A stretch of 64,000 nt of DNA from contig JACGCN010000024.1 in NCBI GenBank assembly GCA_014905825.1, forward strand, positions 186,001 through 250,000, written 5' to 3'. Made by a program: the position numbers and the translations under genes. Positions 22,386 to 35,400 of this stretch are shown here, piece after piece. The notes below the pieces were generated by a model that saw nothing but the letters and a program-made list of their open reading frames with translations, had not been told where the DNA came from and made no database searches. The first letter of the stretch is position 1, and each line of letters opens with the position of its first letter. The stretch comes from Lyophyllum atratum (Eukaryota; Basidiomycota; Agaricomycetes; Agaricales; Lyophyllaceae).

Positions 22386-24086
22386 GGTTGTTGATTTGGG
22401 TGAGTGAAGTGGCTCGGTGTTTAATTTAAGGATGGACTGGACTGGTGGGGTATGGGGCTTTGTGTTTGGTGGAGGTCGGAGGGTATATATATGCCCCACG
22501 CCCTTTGGCCTTATATGTACCGCAAAGGTACGTGAGAAGCGGTACTTAGACTTGTGGAGCGGCGGGTGGTGTCGATCTTTGTCCCATGCTGCGGAGCATG
22601 GAAGAAGCTCATTTGATACATAAAGACAGACACGGAAACGGGGTTCAACTGTTTGTGGAGAAACTCGTCATATCCATGATGGAAACAGGGATTGGGTGGT
22701 GGATACCTTTGGGCAACCAAAAATATATCGTGGAGTAATGATCACTATGTTCTTCTCCTCAGTTTAGGGTAGAAGTTCCAGAAGGTGTGGGATCGTCTGG
22801 CGGTTATTTGGGAATTTGAAGCGCTAGGGCTGGGAATGAGAGGAGTCATAGCATATACTCGAGTACATGCTCATTTTGAGCGGTATAAAGCTAGAAGGAT
22901 GTCTGTTCGGAGCCATCGCACCATTATAGCATGCCCACATTCGTAGTTTCTTGAATGGGTCATATTCGATCGCGGGGGTGACCAGATTCCACAAGTCCTA
23001 GGCCATCATGGGTGGAGGAGAGCCACGGAGCCAGGATCAGGAGCAGAGTGCGCGGAAGGCGATGTACGTATACAGTTTGTATACAGTGGTTAACCTGTAG
23101 GAAGGCCGAAGTCGTGACACTTGTTTCGAGGTGATGGTGTCAGAGATGGAGGGCCGGCCCGTGTCGCCCCGTTGGTCCGATGGTACAGCCACCAAAAGCA
23201 TCTCTCTGAGTTCCTGCGTCCACCACAAGACCGTCGCGATATCGTGCAATACAGCTTCGAGCAATTCTGATTCCTGCGGGCAATGTACTTCTAGCTCTAC
23301 TTTTAGGAGGTCGAGTTCTCCTGCGACTGCGCACAACATGCCTTAGACTGTTCACGAAAACCCACCCATGGCTTGCGACATAATTTATCGCCGCTCCTCG
23401 TCGTTAAATATCTGCTGGCGGATCGGTTTCAAGGCGATCTCCCGTGGACCTGCTTACCTACATGCCCCGGCGCCAAAATCTGTTGTCTTCGATCCATCAC
23501 GGTTCTAAGTTTGATCCTGCCTCCTCGATTCCAACGACATGGTCCACTCCGTGTGTTCTTTTTCAAACCGTCGTTAAACATTGACGATCTTTTTATTCAT
23601 CTATGGATAGTACAAGTCCCAAGTCCAAGCCAAGATCCCGTCACCAGACCCAAAAAAACTTAAGCGCCTGGTCCGGCGCCTTTATGTGAAGGTAGTCTTC
23701 TAATGCGCAGCGATGCATTCTGTGGGTCCAACACGAGGTCGTAAATAAAGTTTTTTCGCCGTTGGTGTCCGTCCCTTCTCTTCAGGATCCTCCACATCCC
23801 TTGCGGGCTCTTGTTCTTTTGAGCGCTTGGGGGTCGGGAGTAGCACAACAGACGACGGTGTTTTCCCAATGCAGGACCGGGACGAAGTCATTCATCTGAT
23901 TGGGACTCACACTGCTGCGCCTCACCGATTGAGTGGCCATAGTGACTCAACGGGAACCTAACATGGGCAGCAACACGCTGCATCCAGGCGTTCCGTCATG
24001 CTGCATGGCAGTATAAGTAGCCATCCAATCTTCGCATTCTGGGCCCACACTCCCTCTTCCACCTGCTTTCAAAGAGAGGAACTACG
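22386..24086. other. 1.7-kb intergenic region
   Basis: This contains the promoter of the small secreted protein on the left and the promoter of the first dynamin gene on the right. A minus-strand ORF at 23037-23339 has no recognisable features and I do not call it. The last 200 bp (CATCCAGGCGTTCC, TATAAGTA) resemble the promoter of the second dynamin gene. Otherwise nothing is evident. Confidence 0.5.
24012..24019 (+). promoter_or_regulatory. TATA box of dynamin copy 1
   Basis: TATAAGTA lies 75 bp upstream of the ATG. The same box in the same local context (CATCCAGGCGTTCC upstream, TATAAGTAGCC) precedes dynamin copy 2 at 27638-27645. Confidence 0.6.
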
Positions 24087-27011
24087 ATGAGCTCGAACAA
24101 CTCCGATGACGACTTTTCCGCGCAAACCTCAGCGTTTTCGGACACCACTCCGCCCCAGTCAGACCAAGGCGTTGGCCTCTCAAACCCGCGTCTAGGGCAG
24201 AATAGTCGACAGATGCTTGATCTGGTGAATCGGCTGCACAGTACCGGGTAAGCGATCACGAATTTTTTCAAGAGCCATTACAGTTCTAATCTCTCTTGCT
24301 CGCGCTGCTGGTTATAGAGTACAGGTCGACATCGACTTACCTCAAATCGCCGTCATAGGCTCTCAGAGCGCTGGAAAGTCGTCATTGATCGAGAGTATCT
24401 CTGGTATCACCTTGCCACGCGCGGCTGGGACCTGCACTCGGTGCGTCTCTCCCCTCTCCGTCAACCCTTTTCGACGCTCATAATCCATGCAGATGTCCCA
24501 CGGAGTGTCGACTCGCTCGTTCCCCCGACCCCTGGAAGTGTATCGTGTCCCTCCGCATCTTCGAGGACGGCAAAGTCCGCAACGAAGTCTTTGGGGATCC
24601 CATCACCAAGAAGAGCGACGTGGAGGAACGGATTAAAAGAGCGCAGTGGGCGATTCTGAACCCCAGCCTTAGGGACGGGAAGGGCACCAAGTATTTCTTG
24701 AATGGCGACCACCATGATCTGGAACTTAGCTTCTCGAATAATTATGTTTCCTTGCAGATAAGCGGTCCTGATGTGGCGGATCTGTCTTTCTGTGATCTGC
24801 CAGGTACTTTTCGTTCTCTGCTCATTGGTGTCGCATAACCTGACATTTGTTCGCATTTTAGGATTGATCGCTGGTGTGGGGATGACTGGGAACGCAGGCG
24901 ACATCGACTTGGTGAAAAGTCTCGTCAGTTCGTACATCAAGCGGCCTAGCTGCATAATCCTCCTGACGGTCGCTTGTGAAAGTAAGAGAACCTCAGTGCT
25001 CTTGATGAATTTAGCGCGTCTAACCTATATCGTAGCCGATTTCCAAAACCAAGGTGCCCAAGAACTAGCGAAAGTATTCGACCCCCTCGGCAAGCGTACC
25101 ATCGGTAACTACCTCAACCTCAACTCGGTCCCACAACACTAAACCATCCCATACCCAGGTGTCCTCACCAAGCCCGACCGCATCCCCTCGGGCGAAGAAC
25201 ACAACTGGATCTCCCTCATCCGCAACGAAAAGGAGCCCCTCGACAACGGGTGGTACTGCGTCAAGCAACCCAGCTCCGCCCAGATCAACGCTGGGATGAC
25301 GTGGGCCGAAGCGCGCAAGAGCGAGGATGAGTACTTCGCGTCGACGGCGGCGTGGACTGAGTTGGACTTGATGTATCAGAAGTACCTGCGCACGGGGAAC
25401 CTCGTGGAACGGCTGAGCTCGATATTATCTGATTTGATATCCAAGCGGTACGTCCCAGTCTTTCACCTTTACTTCGGTATGTGATACTTACTTCTCATCA
25501 TGATTCTAGGCTGCCAGAGATCCAAGCCGAAATCGAAAAATCCATCATCTCCACCCGCGACGCTCTCCACACCCTCCCTGCCGCGCCATCCTCAGACCCG
25601 CAGAACGAGATCGCAGGCCTCCTCCACACATTTGTTCGTGATCTCGCCAAGCACGTTGAAGGTGTCCCAGAGGAGGGGCTCCTACAGGCCATCCGCCCTG
25701 CGCAGGAACGGTTTAGGAGGGCGGTGAGGGTGACTGCACCGGAGTTCCAGCCGTTTGAGAGGAGGCATGCGAAGAAGAAGAGGATTGGGAAGGCGAGATT
25801 CTTGATGAGTGAAGAGGGGCATGAGGACTTTACGAGTTCCAGCGGCGATGAAGCGCAGGGCCCGATGCGCGTCTCGTCTGGCGCGCAGTCAGAGGACGGA
25901 GACAGTGAAGATGAGAGCGAAGCCGTGGTGGTTACCGGAAAGGATATCTACATCGACGAGGTTTTACGACGCGCTAATCAGTGAGTACTTTCTCTTTTAG
26001 TTTCTGGGGTTGCATATGGGGTACTGACGCGGACTTAACAGGGCACGGACCCGCGAACTCCCTGGGATATACCCATTCGTCGTTCAGGAAACGTTCATCA
26101 AAGCTATCATCAGGCAGTGGCGCACGCCCGCACAGACGCTTTGCAACACCGTCTTCAAAATATTGGCAAACCATGTCAGACAGCTCGTTGGTTTCCATTT
26201 CGGGGGTTACGGGCAAGGACAGCTGGAGCAGCGCGTCAAGTGGGTTATGCTCCTGCTCCGTTTCACCTATCTCTTCTTACTTACCGCACCCATCGTCCAG
26301 GGTCCTCCTCCAAGACCACCTGAACAAATGCATGGAGCGGACGGAGGAGCGCATCGAATGGCTGCTCAAGCTGGAAGACCGGCCCTTCTCCCTTAACACC
26401 CACTACCTAACCGACTACAAGGAGAAATTCATGGCTCATTACCGCTCCGCTCGCGAGAAGGATCGAAACCCAGTTCTTATGGAGGCGATCGAAGGATACA
26501 CTTCACCTCCGAGTGTCTCCGTCGTGCGCAGTGGACATGCATATGCTCCTGCGCCCGTCGCGCCGACGGGCCTCGCCAAGGTCTTAGCGAGTTTGGTCGA
26601 GATGGGGATTACGGGCGTGAAGCCTGAGGCGTTGGCGAAGCTCATTGAGCCTGATGGGATGGAGCCGGCACTTGTCATCATGGCAGACGTGCGCGCCTAC
26701 TTCCAAGGTATGTATACACCCTGCATTCGTCTATGTTTGGTCAGCTTACGTCCGCTTGTATTCTAGTCGCATACAAGCGCTTTGCGGATAACGTCCCCCT
26801 CGCCATCGACTACGAGCTGATCTGGGGCATCGAGCGTGGGGTCCTGCAGGCGCTGAACGCGGGCCTGGGTGTTAATGGTGCTGAGGGGCATCGGATCTGC
26901 CAGGAGCTTTCGCAGGAGAACCCGACTGTTGCGGGAAGGAGGGAAGAATTGTTGAAGAAGTTGGAAAGGATGCATGCGGCGAGTCAGCAGTTGCTTCAGA
27001 TCGGGCATTGA
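24087..27011 (+). CDS. Dynamin-family GTPase, tandem copy 1
   Basis: This is a large GTPase of the dynamin superfamily; such proteins polymerise on membranes and couple GTP hydrolysis to membrane remodelling. The start is [17 protein letters not shown]. The G domain shows the P-loop [13 protein letters not shown], the G2 Thr in [11 protein letters not shown]3 DLPG and G4 TKPD. A middle/stalk region follows ([12 protein letters not shown]...[18 protein letters not shown]), then an acidic Ser-rich variable stretch (about 25800-25980). The GTPase effector domain is at the C-terminus ([29 protein letters not shown]), ending LLQIGH (stop 27009-27011). No PH domain or membrane segment is seen, which is closer to Mx/Vps1-like soluble dynamins. 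About ten introns give a predicted length near 800 residues. It is one half of a tandem pair. Confidence 0.93.
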
Positions 27012-27740
27012 GGCTTCCTTTTTGCTCGTCGTCTTTCTTGGGACGTGTTTTGGTTCTTTGTTGGCTTTGATGACCCTTGAGTACTGAGTACTGAGTCTTT
27101 GTTATATACGTGCAATGCTATGAAATGAAATACCATGTCTTTGCTGGGAGAAAGGAACCTTAGACGTACGACCAACGCGGCGGAGAGGATAAAAGATTTC
27201 TTTCGGCTACAGGCTGGACAAGGGATGTCTAAAACGTAACGCGCTGTCAAGTCCTTGTCCTGGGTTTTCCTGGGTCCATGGAAATGGAAATCATGAAGCT
27301 GAGGGGGAGACAGATGTCGTTCTGTACGGTTTAGATAACTATGTTGGGCCATGCTGCATATCAGGGAAAGGGCTAAGGCTCGAAATGACCATTTGAAAGA
27401 GAAATAAAATGGGCAACAAATGGGCGTATGTGTGACTGTGACATCAGGGTCAAGTTCACGAGGTCTGTGACTGGTGGCGTATGAATTTTTTTGCCATGGC
27501 ACCCGGGAGCGAAGCCATTCATCCCACAAAGAATTCAACCGTTGTGCCCCAACGATTGGGAGGCCTTTGTGATCAATCGAGAATCCAACATGTCCAAGAA
27601 CACGCCGTATCCAGGCGTGCCATAATGCCCCCGGGACTATAAGTAACCGTCCAACTGTTGGCATTCAATATTCAAATATTCAGGGCCACCCCACCTTCTT
27701 CTCTCCCGAACCTCCATCTGTCTCTAAGCGAACACCGACG
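27012..27740. other. Intergenic region between the dynamin copies
   Basis: 3' flank of copy 1 and promoter of copy 2. The part from about 27590 resembles the region just upstream of copy 1 (TATCCAGGCGTGCC, then TATAAGTA at 27638-27645, 103 bp before the ATG). No other gene is seen. Confidence 0.6.
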
Positions 27741-30670
27741 ATGAGCTCCGCCAATTCTGACGATGACTTTTCCATACAAACCACGGCGTTTTCGGACACG
27801 TCAGACCGTGGTGTTGGCCTTTCAAATCCGCAACTGGGACAGAGTAGTAGACAGATGCTTGACTTGGTGAATCGTCTGCACAGCACTGGGTACGTGATCA
27901 CGATATTTTTCAACACCCTTACAGTTCTAACCTTGCTCGCACCCCTCGTTATAGTGTACAGGTCGACATCGACTTGCCTCAAATCGCCGTCATAGGCTCT
28001 CAAAGCGCTGGGAAGTCGTCATTGATCGAAAGTATCTCTGGTATCACCTTGCCACGCGCCGCTGGGACCTGCACTCGGTGCGTCTCATCCCTCTCCATAA
28101 AACTTTTTTCGACGCTCATGACCCGTATGACTCTTCACACAGCTGCCCCACAGAATGTCGACTCGCTCGTTCCCCTGACGCCTGGAAGTGTATCGTATCC
28201 CTCCGTATCTTCGAAAACGGGAAAGTACGCAACGAAGTCTTTGGGGATCCCATCACGAAGAAGAGCGACGTCGAGGAACGTATCAAAAGAGCGCAGTGGG
28301 CCATTTTGAACCCCAGCATTCGGGACGGGAAGGGCACGAAGTATTTCTTGAACGGCGACCACCATGGCCTCGAACTGAGCTTTTCGAGTAACTATGTTTC
28401 GCTGCAGATCAGCGGTCCTGATGTGGCCGATCTCTCTTTCTGTGATCTGCCAGGTATTTTCTTTATCTCAGGGCCATTGGTGTCGGAGACCCTGACATTC
28501 TCTCGTGCTAGGATTGATCGCTGGTGTGGGGATGACTGGAAATGCAGCTGACATCGACCTCGTGAAAAACCTTGTCAGTTCGTATATCAAGCGGCCTAGC
28601 TGCATAATCCTGTTGACCGTTGCTTGCGAGAGTAAGATTTTTCCAGTCCTTCTGATGATTCGAGTACGTCTAACACCTGTGTCGTAGCCGACTTCCAAAA
28701 CCAAGGTGCGCAAGAACTAGCGAAGGCGTTCGACCCCCATGGCAAGCGTACCATCGGTAACTATCCCAACGTTAACGACGCTATATAACACTAACTCATC
28801 CTTCGTACAGGTGTCCTCACCAAGCCCGACCGCATCCCCTCCGGCGAAGAACACAACTGGATCTCCCTCATCCGCAACGAAAAGGAACCGCTAGACAACG
28901 GTTGGTACTGCGTCAAACAACCCAGCTCCGCCCAGATCAACGCTGGAATGACGTGGGCCGAAGCGCGCAAGAGCGAAGACGAGTACTTCGCCTCGACGGC
29001 GGCATGGACCGAGCTGGATTCGATGTACCAGAAGTACCTACGCACCGGGAACCTCGTGGAACGGCTGAGCTCCATACTGTCCGACTTGATTTCCAAGCGG
29101 TATGTCCGAGCCTTTCACCTTTTCTCCCGGTATGCGCCAGTTCTCATCATCATCATTCTAGGCTGCCAGAGATCCAAGCAGAGCTCGAGAGATTCATCAC
29201 CTTCACCCGCGACGCCCTCAACGCCCTCCCCTCCCCCCCCTCCTCCGATCCCCAAAACGAAATAGCAGGCCTCCTCCACAAATTCGTCCTTGACCTCGCC
29301 AAGCACGTCGAAGGCGTCCCCGAGGAGGGGCTCCTCCAAGCCATCCGCCCCGCCCAAGAACGGTTCCGCCGGGCCATAAGGGTGACTGCGCCGGAGTTCC
29401 AGCCGTTTGAGAGGAGGCATGCGAAGAAGAAGCATCTGGGGAAGGCGCGGTTCTTGCAGAGTGAGGAGGGGCATGATCATGAGGATTTTACGGGGGGGAG
29501 TGGGGGCCCGTTTCGAGCGCCGTCGGATATGGATGTGGGGTCGGGGTCGGAGGATGGGAATAGTGGAGATGAGGGGGAGCCTGCGATTTATATTGATGAG
29601 GTTTTGGAACGGGCTAACCAGTAAGTGCTTTTTCTTTTTCGTTTTGGGGTTGTATGCGATGGTAATGGGAGGTTGACAGGGCACGGACGCGCGAGCTCCC
29701 GGGGAGCTACCCGTTCGTCGTGCAAGAAACGTTTGTGAAGGCTATCATCAAGCAGTGGCACACGCCGGCCCAAATGCTTTGTAAAGCTGTCTACAATATC
29801 CTCGCAAGCCACGTCCGACAGCTAGTCAGTGTCCACTTCGGAGCCTTTGGGCAAGGGCAGCTGGAGCAGCGCGTCAAGTGCGTTTATCATACCCCTCCGT
29901 TCCACCCATCTCTTACTCTTACTTACGCACCCATCACACAGGGTCCTCCTCCAAGACCACCTGAACAAATGCATGGAACGCACCGAAGAGCGCATCGAAT
30001 GGCTCCTCAAACTCGAAGACCGCCCCTTCTCCCTCAACACGCACTACCTCGCCTCCTACAAAGACGCATTCATGGCGCACTACCGCTCCGCCCGCGAGAA
30101 GGACCGCAACCCCGTCCTCATGGACGCCATCGAGGGGTACTCCGCCCGCCCCGCGCCAACGTCCGCGTTTGCGTTCGCGCCGGCGCAGGGGCAGGGGCAA
30201 GGGGCGCCGACGGGCATTGCGAAGGTGTTGGCGAGTTTGGTGGAGATGGGGATTATGGGGGTGAAGCCGGAGGCGCTGGCGAAGCTTATTGAGCCGGATG
30301 GGATGGAGCCTGCGTTGGTGATTATGGCGGACGTGCGTGCGTACTTCCAAGGTATGTCCTTTCCTTATACACAAGTCTGCATTCCTCTACTACGTCTTCT
30401 CGGCTTACGAAACCTTGTGTCCTAGTGGCGTACAAGCGCTTCGCGGACAACGTCCCCCTCGCCATCGACTACGAGCTGATCTGGGGCATCGAGCGCGGGG
30501 TCCTAAAGGCGCTGAACGCGGGCCTAGGGGTGAATGGGGCGGAGGGGCAGAGGATATGTTTGGAGCTGTCGCAGGAGAACCCGACGGTGGCGGGGAGGAG
30601 GGAGGAGTTGGTGAAGAAGTTGGAGAGGATGCATGCGGCGGGGCAGCAGTTGCTGCAGATTGGGCATTGA
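27741..30670 (+). CDS. Dynamin-family GTPase, tandem copy 2
   Basis: Close paralogue of the gene immediately upstream, in the same orientation, with the same intron positions and the same landmarks: start MSSANSDDDFSIQTTAF, P-loop [31 protein letters not shown], the middle region and the C-terminal [20 protein letters not shown]...LLQIGH. All catalytic motifs are intact, so both copies could be active. The clearest divergence is in the acidic linker (here GGSGGPFRAPSDMDVG, shorter than in copy 1) and in the stretch before the effector domain (AFAPAQGQGQGAPTG). Synonymous sites in the 3' half are markedly richer in G and C than in copy 1. It converges on CTK3. Confidence 0.93.
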
Positions 30671-31091
30671 GGGTTTTGGTTGAGCGAGGAGTGTTTTCTT
30701 GGGGGTGGTTTGGGTCTTTTTTTGGTGGGGATGATGGTTGTTTTATTGTATGTGCGGTATAATGTCGATAATACCCTGTCTTTTGTTGGAGGGAGGAAAC
30801 TTCAGACATAAATTCGGCGCGGCGAAGGGTCAAGGTTTCTTTCGGTAAAAGGTTGGAGAAAGGACGTCTGACGTGTAAAACGTAGTTGCCGGGTGGCGTA
30901 AGGGAAACCAGTCCGAATAGTATTGTAAACGGCTCGTACGCATCGCAAGCGATGGGTAGCGATAACATGCTGAGCAGAGACGCGATGGTTCATCCAATAT
31001 GACCACCATCATTTCCGTCCCGCGATATCTCAAGACGCATCAACGTTCAAAACAGAAAAAATGTAATGTACAGATACCACAAAAAAAAATA
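30671..31091. other. Convergent 3' intergenic region
   Basis: Region between the stop codons of dynamin copy 2 and CTK3. Its first 180 bp still resemble the 3' flank of dynamin copy 1 (CTTTGTTGGAG, GGCGAAGGGTCAAGGTTTCT), so the duplication extended past the stop. No gene is seen. Confidence 0.6.
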
Positions 31092-32074
31092 TCACGACAA
31101 ATCCATCGGCCCCTCCCCCTCCGCCGGAAAACACAGCTCCGCCTCCTCATTCGCCGCCTCCTCATCGTCCTCATTCCAATCACTCGTCGCCTCCCACTCA
31201 TTCTCAAACTCAATATCGATCGTCAGCTCCTGCGCTCCGTCCCCCGGGTTCGTCAGCGGCATGAACGATGCGAGGGGCGGCTGCTGGTTGGACGTGGGAT
31301 TGTGCGTTACGGGCTGCACCCAGCGGCGTTCGCGCAGGCGTTTGTGCCGCTCGCGGTCCTCTTCGATGCGTTTGAAGATCTCGTTGCGGGAGAGGGAGAC
31401 GTTGTGTCCGTGTCCGTGGGAGGAGGAGGAGGAAGAGGGGGGGTCGGTGGGTTCGGAGGAGGTTTGGCGGGTGTTTAGGGAGGAGAGGATGTCGTCGACT
31501 TTTTGGGGGTCGATGACTCGTTTGCTGCGCCAGCTTTCTAGGATCTTCGGTGGTCCCAAATGTCAGTTGTCACAGCCGAGGCGGATACGGATATGGGGAA
31601 CAAACCTGTTTGGTGCTGACGAGGTTGGGGAGGCCTTGTCGACCTTGGGGTACGACGTTCTCGACGATGACGCTGAGGTCGCGGGTGACGAAGTTCACGT
31701 AGAGGTCTGACTGCTGTCCTTGGCCTGTCGCGTGTGATTTGACGAGGAGGCACGTCTCACAGAGTGAGTCGAGGAAGTATAGGATGTTGATTCGCGAGTT
31801 TATCGAGCCCTGTAGTCCATATCAATTATCCATACACCTTACGAAGATGCATTGGAACGCACCTTTTGGCATTCCTCGACGATGCAGTCCCATAGATCCT
31901 CCCCGCATGGTGGGAAGTATTTTACGGCGAAGCCTACGACCCTTTGGATGGATTGCTGGGAGCTGCGCTGATTTATGCTTTAGTGAAAATTTATGGGTGG
32001 AGTGGACTGTTTACTGACGCGTTTAGTCGCCGCAGGAGAGCAAGGAATTGCATCCTTACTTCAAACGGGTCCAT
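31092..32074 (-). CDS. CTK3: CTD kinase I subunit gamma
   Basis: CTK3 is the gamma subunit of the CTDK-I complex (CTK1-CTK2-CTK3), which phosphorylates Ser2 of the RNA polymerase II C-terminal domain during elongation. The start MDPFEVRMQFLALLRRLNA is the family's N-terminal CID-like helical fold. It continues with SSQQSIQRVVGFAVKYFPPC, then GEDLWDCIVEECQKGSINSR, and later ILESWRSKRVIDPQKVDDIL, all highly characteristic. The C-terminal part is charged and ends EGPMDLS. About five introns are inferred. It shares a 326-bp divergent promoter with GCN1. Confidence 0.9.
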
Positions 32075-32400
32075 CTTGTGGTGCTGCGGTTGTGCGTTAT
32101 GGAATCTCGTCGAAATGTAGGGGAAGTATTGATAGTCGGACGCAAGAGGGCGCGAACAGTATCACTACTAAATAAGTTCCCACAGTCAGTAAAAGTGTCC
32201 CACGATCAGCCTAAGCAAATCGTGACTCCAGCTGTCAGAATTTTTGGCAACGAACCTGTTTCTGGGTTCGCGCTTCACATCCATCCTCCCACCTCTCCAA
32301 TCTGTCGAAAAAGGCGACCTTCAAGAAGCTCAGGTCGAAGGAGAAGGCCAGCGGACCTTTGAGCAAATCCGAAATCCAATCTTGGATTTCTTCAGCTGCC
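32075..32400. promoter_or_regulatory. Divergent promoter region CTK3 / GCN1
   Basis: The 326 bp between two divergent ATGs. No canonical TATA box is seen. An in-frame TTG upstream of the GCN1 ATG (32359) keeps the frame open but is not a convincing start. Confidence 0.65.
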
Positions 32401-35400
32401 ATGGACGACCCAGAATCGCCGCCGAACAATGATTTCTCCTGGCAGCGGGATCGGGTGCTATGCGACTGGGAGAGGTCGCTGGAACATGCACAGAATCTTC
32501 TATTAGGTGGAAAAACAAATGCACGCGTCCAGTTCCTGCACGATGAGCTATTGTCGCTGGCAAAACATGCAGGTGTGTCGTCTTTTGCATTTCGGGCGAT
32601 CTGAATACCAACCCATCGTTACAGATCTGAATCTCACGCAAATCATGGACATCTTCAAGCTCCTTACTTTGACGTATCCTCGATATCCCGATAATGCATC
32701 GCGGGAGGCGGTGGAGGCGGTGGGCATGGAGTTGATCAGGAGAGATGAGATGCGCGGATTGCCTGACGGGACCCCAGACGAAGTCAAGCTAGGAGTGGCG
32801 GAGCAGATCCTCGTATGGCTGTCTAGTGAGGTCGCGCGTCTTGCGAAGCGTGGATCACCGAGGTCAGAGCCAGGTTATGTCCCCATACTAGCGATCGTTT
32901 GTTCAACCTTGCCCCCTTCATTCTCTAGCTCATACGCGTCTTCGGACCTGTTTGTACTCTTGAGTTGGTCCTGTGGAATATACACCGTCTGCGTGAAGGC
33001 CAGCCCTGAATTTTCGTCGACGAATGTTTGGCGTGTACTTGTGGGATCGATGGCGACGCTGCTGGACATGCTGAACGCCTCTACGAAGGCTAAAACCTCG
33101 ATGCTGCAAGGAGCACTGGTACGCGTCAGGCGTGCTCTGCGCTCGGTATGACGTTCTGGCAATTTATTTACGTCTGGGATTCTGAGTTGTATATCCAGGC
33201 TCCGGAGAAACTACCAACATTGATTAGCACCTTGTTGGGAATATCAAAGTCAAGCCAATCCCCGCTCAGGATGGTTCCACTCCTTGGTGTCGCCGTCAGC
33301 GTCCTCGTGCGCCTAAAGAACGTCGATGACGAGCCCTCTAAACGGTTACCCCAGGAACTCAAAGTAACTTCGCGTCGCACCCGTTTTACTGTTTACTGAC
33401 TTTTCTTCAGGATGAGATCATTGCTTCTTACGCCTCAAATGTGTTAATGTCAAAGGTCGTCGTTCCCTCCCACATCTCGGTATGCATCAGAACACGATTC
33501 TATGACATAGTCTGACCTTTGTTGCCCTAGGATGCCTACAACGATTTTATCCGCGATTTTGTCTCCGAAAAGGACTTCACCGAGACGATACTCCCCACCA
33601 TCGAAAAGGCACTCCTACGATCGCCAGAAATCTCTCTCCCTAGTTAGTACTTCCACTCCTCCGCTCAGAAACTCAGACTCAACTCGTCCCAGTCGTCTCC
33701 GATTTCATCAAAGCCTACAACCACCCCCTCAACGCCGACGCCTTCCGCCGCATCCTAACACAAATCATCAACAGCGCAAAATCCAGCAACCCCCAAACTC
33801 GCACAAACTCAGTACAGCTCTTCAAGACCCTCCTTCCCCGCCAAGCACCCGAAGACCTCTCCGCCCTCGCTCTAAACGAGCTCCTCGCCCTCCCAAAATC
33901 CGGCAAAACAGCGGGACCAGACCACCGCGTCGCCCTCTACTCAATGCTCGCCCTCCTCCCGCCCTCCCCATCCGTCTCAGGCGTCCTCATCCAAACCGCG
34001 ACCCTACTCCTCGCAAAAGAGACGCACGAGGGGGCCACCGCCGTCCTCGCTAGCGCCTTACCCGCACATATCATCTTCATCCTCACTTCAGGCCCGATCG
34101 CGTCGGAAACCACGCACCTCATCGTGAAGGAGATGGGCAGCGCCAAGCCTGGCGTACGGCGCGCGTTCTGTGTGCTGGCGGGGACGGTCCTCACGGGCGG
34201 GCTGGATTTCTCGTCGGGACCTGCGTTTGAGTTTGCTAAAGCGATAGTACCGGCGTTGGAGGGGAGTCTGAAGACGGTGGCGGGTAATCCGCTAGGGGCG
34301 AGTGGTGGCCCGCTGGAGGCGTACATTGCGGCTGCGGTGCTACTGGGGCCGCTGGCGCGGACCGGGAAGTTCAGTACGTTGGTGATGGTTGTGTTGGGGT
34401 GGGGTGGAGGCTGATGGTTTTCTTTGGTGCTTTACAGATGATGTGATCACGAAGAATGCGACGTTAGGATCGATAGCGTCGGGTTCGACGAAGGCGTCGT
34501 TCTTGTTGTGGGATAAGGTGTATCAGAAGCTCACGGACCCTGTGGACGAGGCGTGGCTCCTCAAGGCTTGGGAGGCTGCGTTTACATATTTCAAGGCGGA
34601 GTTCGCTAAGAGCGAGGTGCTTCGGTGAGTCCCTTCACCTTTTACTTTACTCTTACTCGGAAAACTGACCTAGTTGGGTCTGTAGATCGCAGCTGGGTCT
34701 CGTGCTGATCCATCTCACCCTCGAGGGATCGACGCCTGAGGTCAGACGTGAGGTGAACACCGTCGTCGAGCGGTGTACGGCCCTCCTACCGGAACTTACC
34801 AATCGCGTCGTCCGGGATGGGCTCAACACCTTCCTATCGCGTGGGATGCCGTCCTCAAGGCCTACCACCTCCAGCTCGCCCGAAGAAACCACTGTGCCGT
34901 GGAACAAACACTCGAGGCTTTCCGTTCTGCTTCTCAGTGTCGTTTCTTTCACGGAGGAGACGGATCTAAAGATCAGAGAGAGTATGATCGTGGAGTTGGT
35001 CATTTTGGGACACCACCATTTGGTTTGTACGTACCCTCGTCGTGTTTCCCTGTGGTATGACCTGAAGTTCCACCGCAGGCGGAAATTCTCGCCAGACATG
35101 GATTGATCTGTGTCAGAGGGCCCGGGCGGATCCCTATGACTTGACAAACAAACACCTAGACAAGCTTCTTAAGCTCATTCTCGGTGCATCGACCGTAGAT
35201 GCCAAGGTATGTACAATTTCCCAGTGGCGGCTATTAACAACGGCTGAGGTCTTTCGTAGTACGGCTTTGCAGACGCCAGCTACAGTGCCGTCAGCACGCT
35301 GGTGTTCGTCGCCCCAGAGCCCGTCCTCCCCCGCGTTATGGAACAGCTGAAAGTGGATATCAACCCTGGTATAATCAACTCCTTGACCGAGTCCGACATC

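Noticed and set aside
23037..23339. 100-codon minus-strand ORF in the 1.7-kb intergenic region
   Set aside because: No recognisable domain, promoter, intron or repeat support; ORFs of this length occur by chance here.
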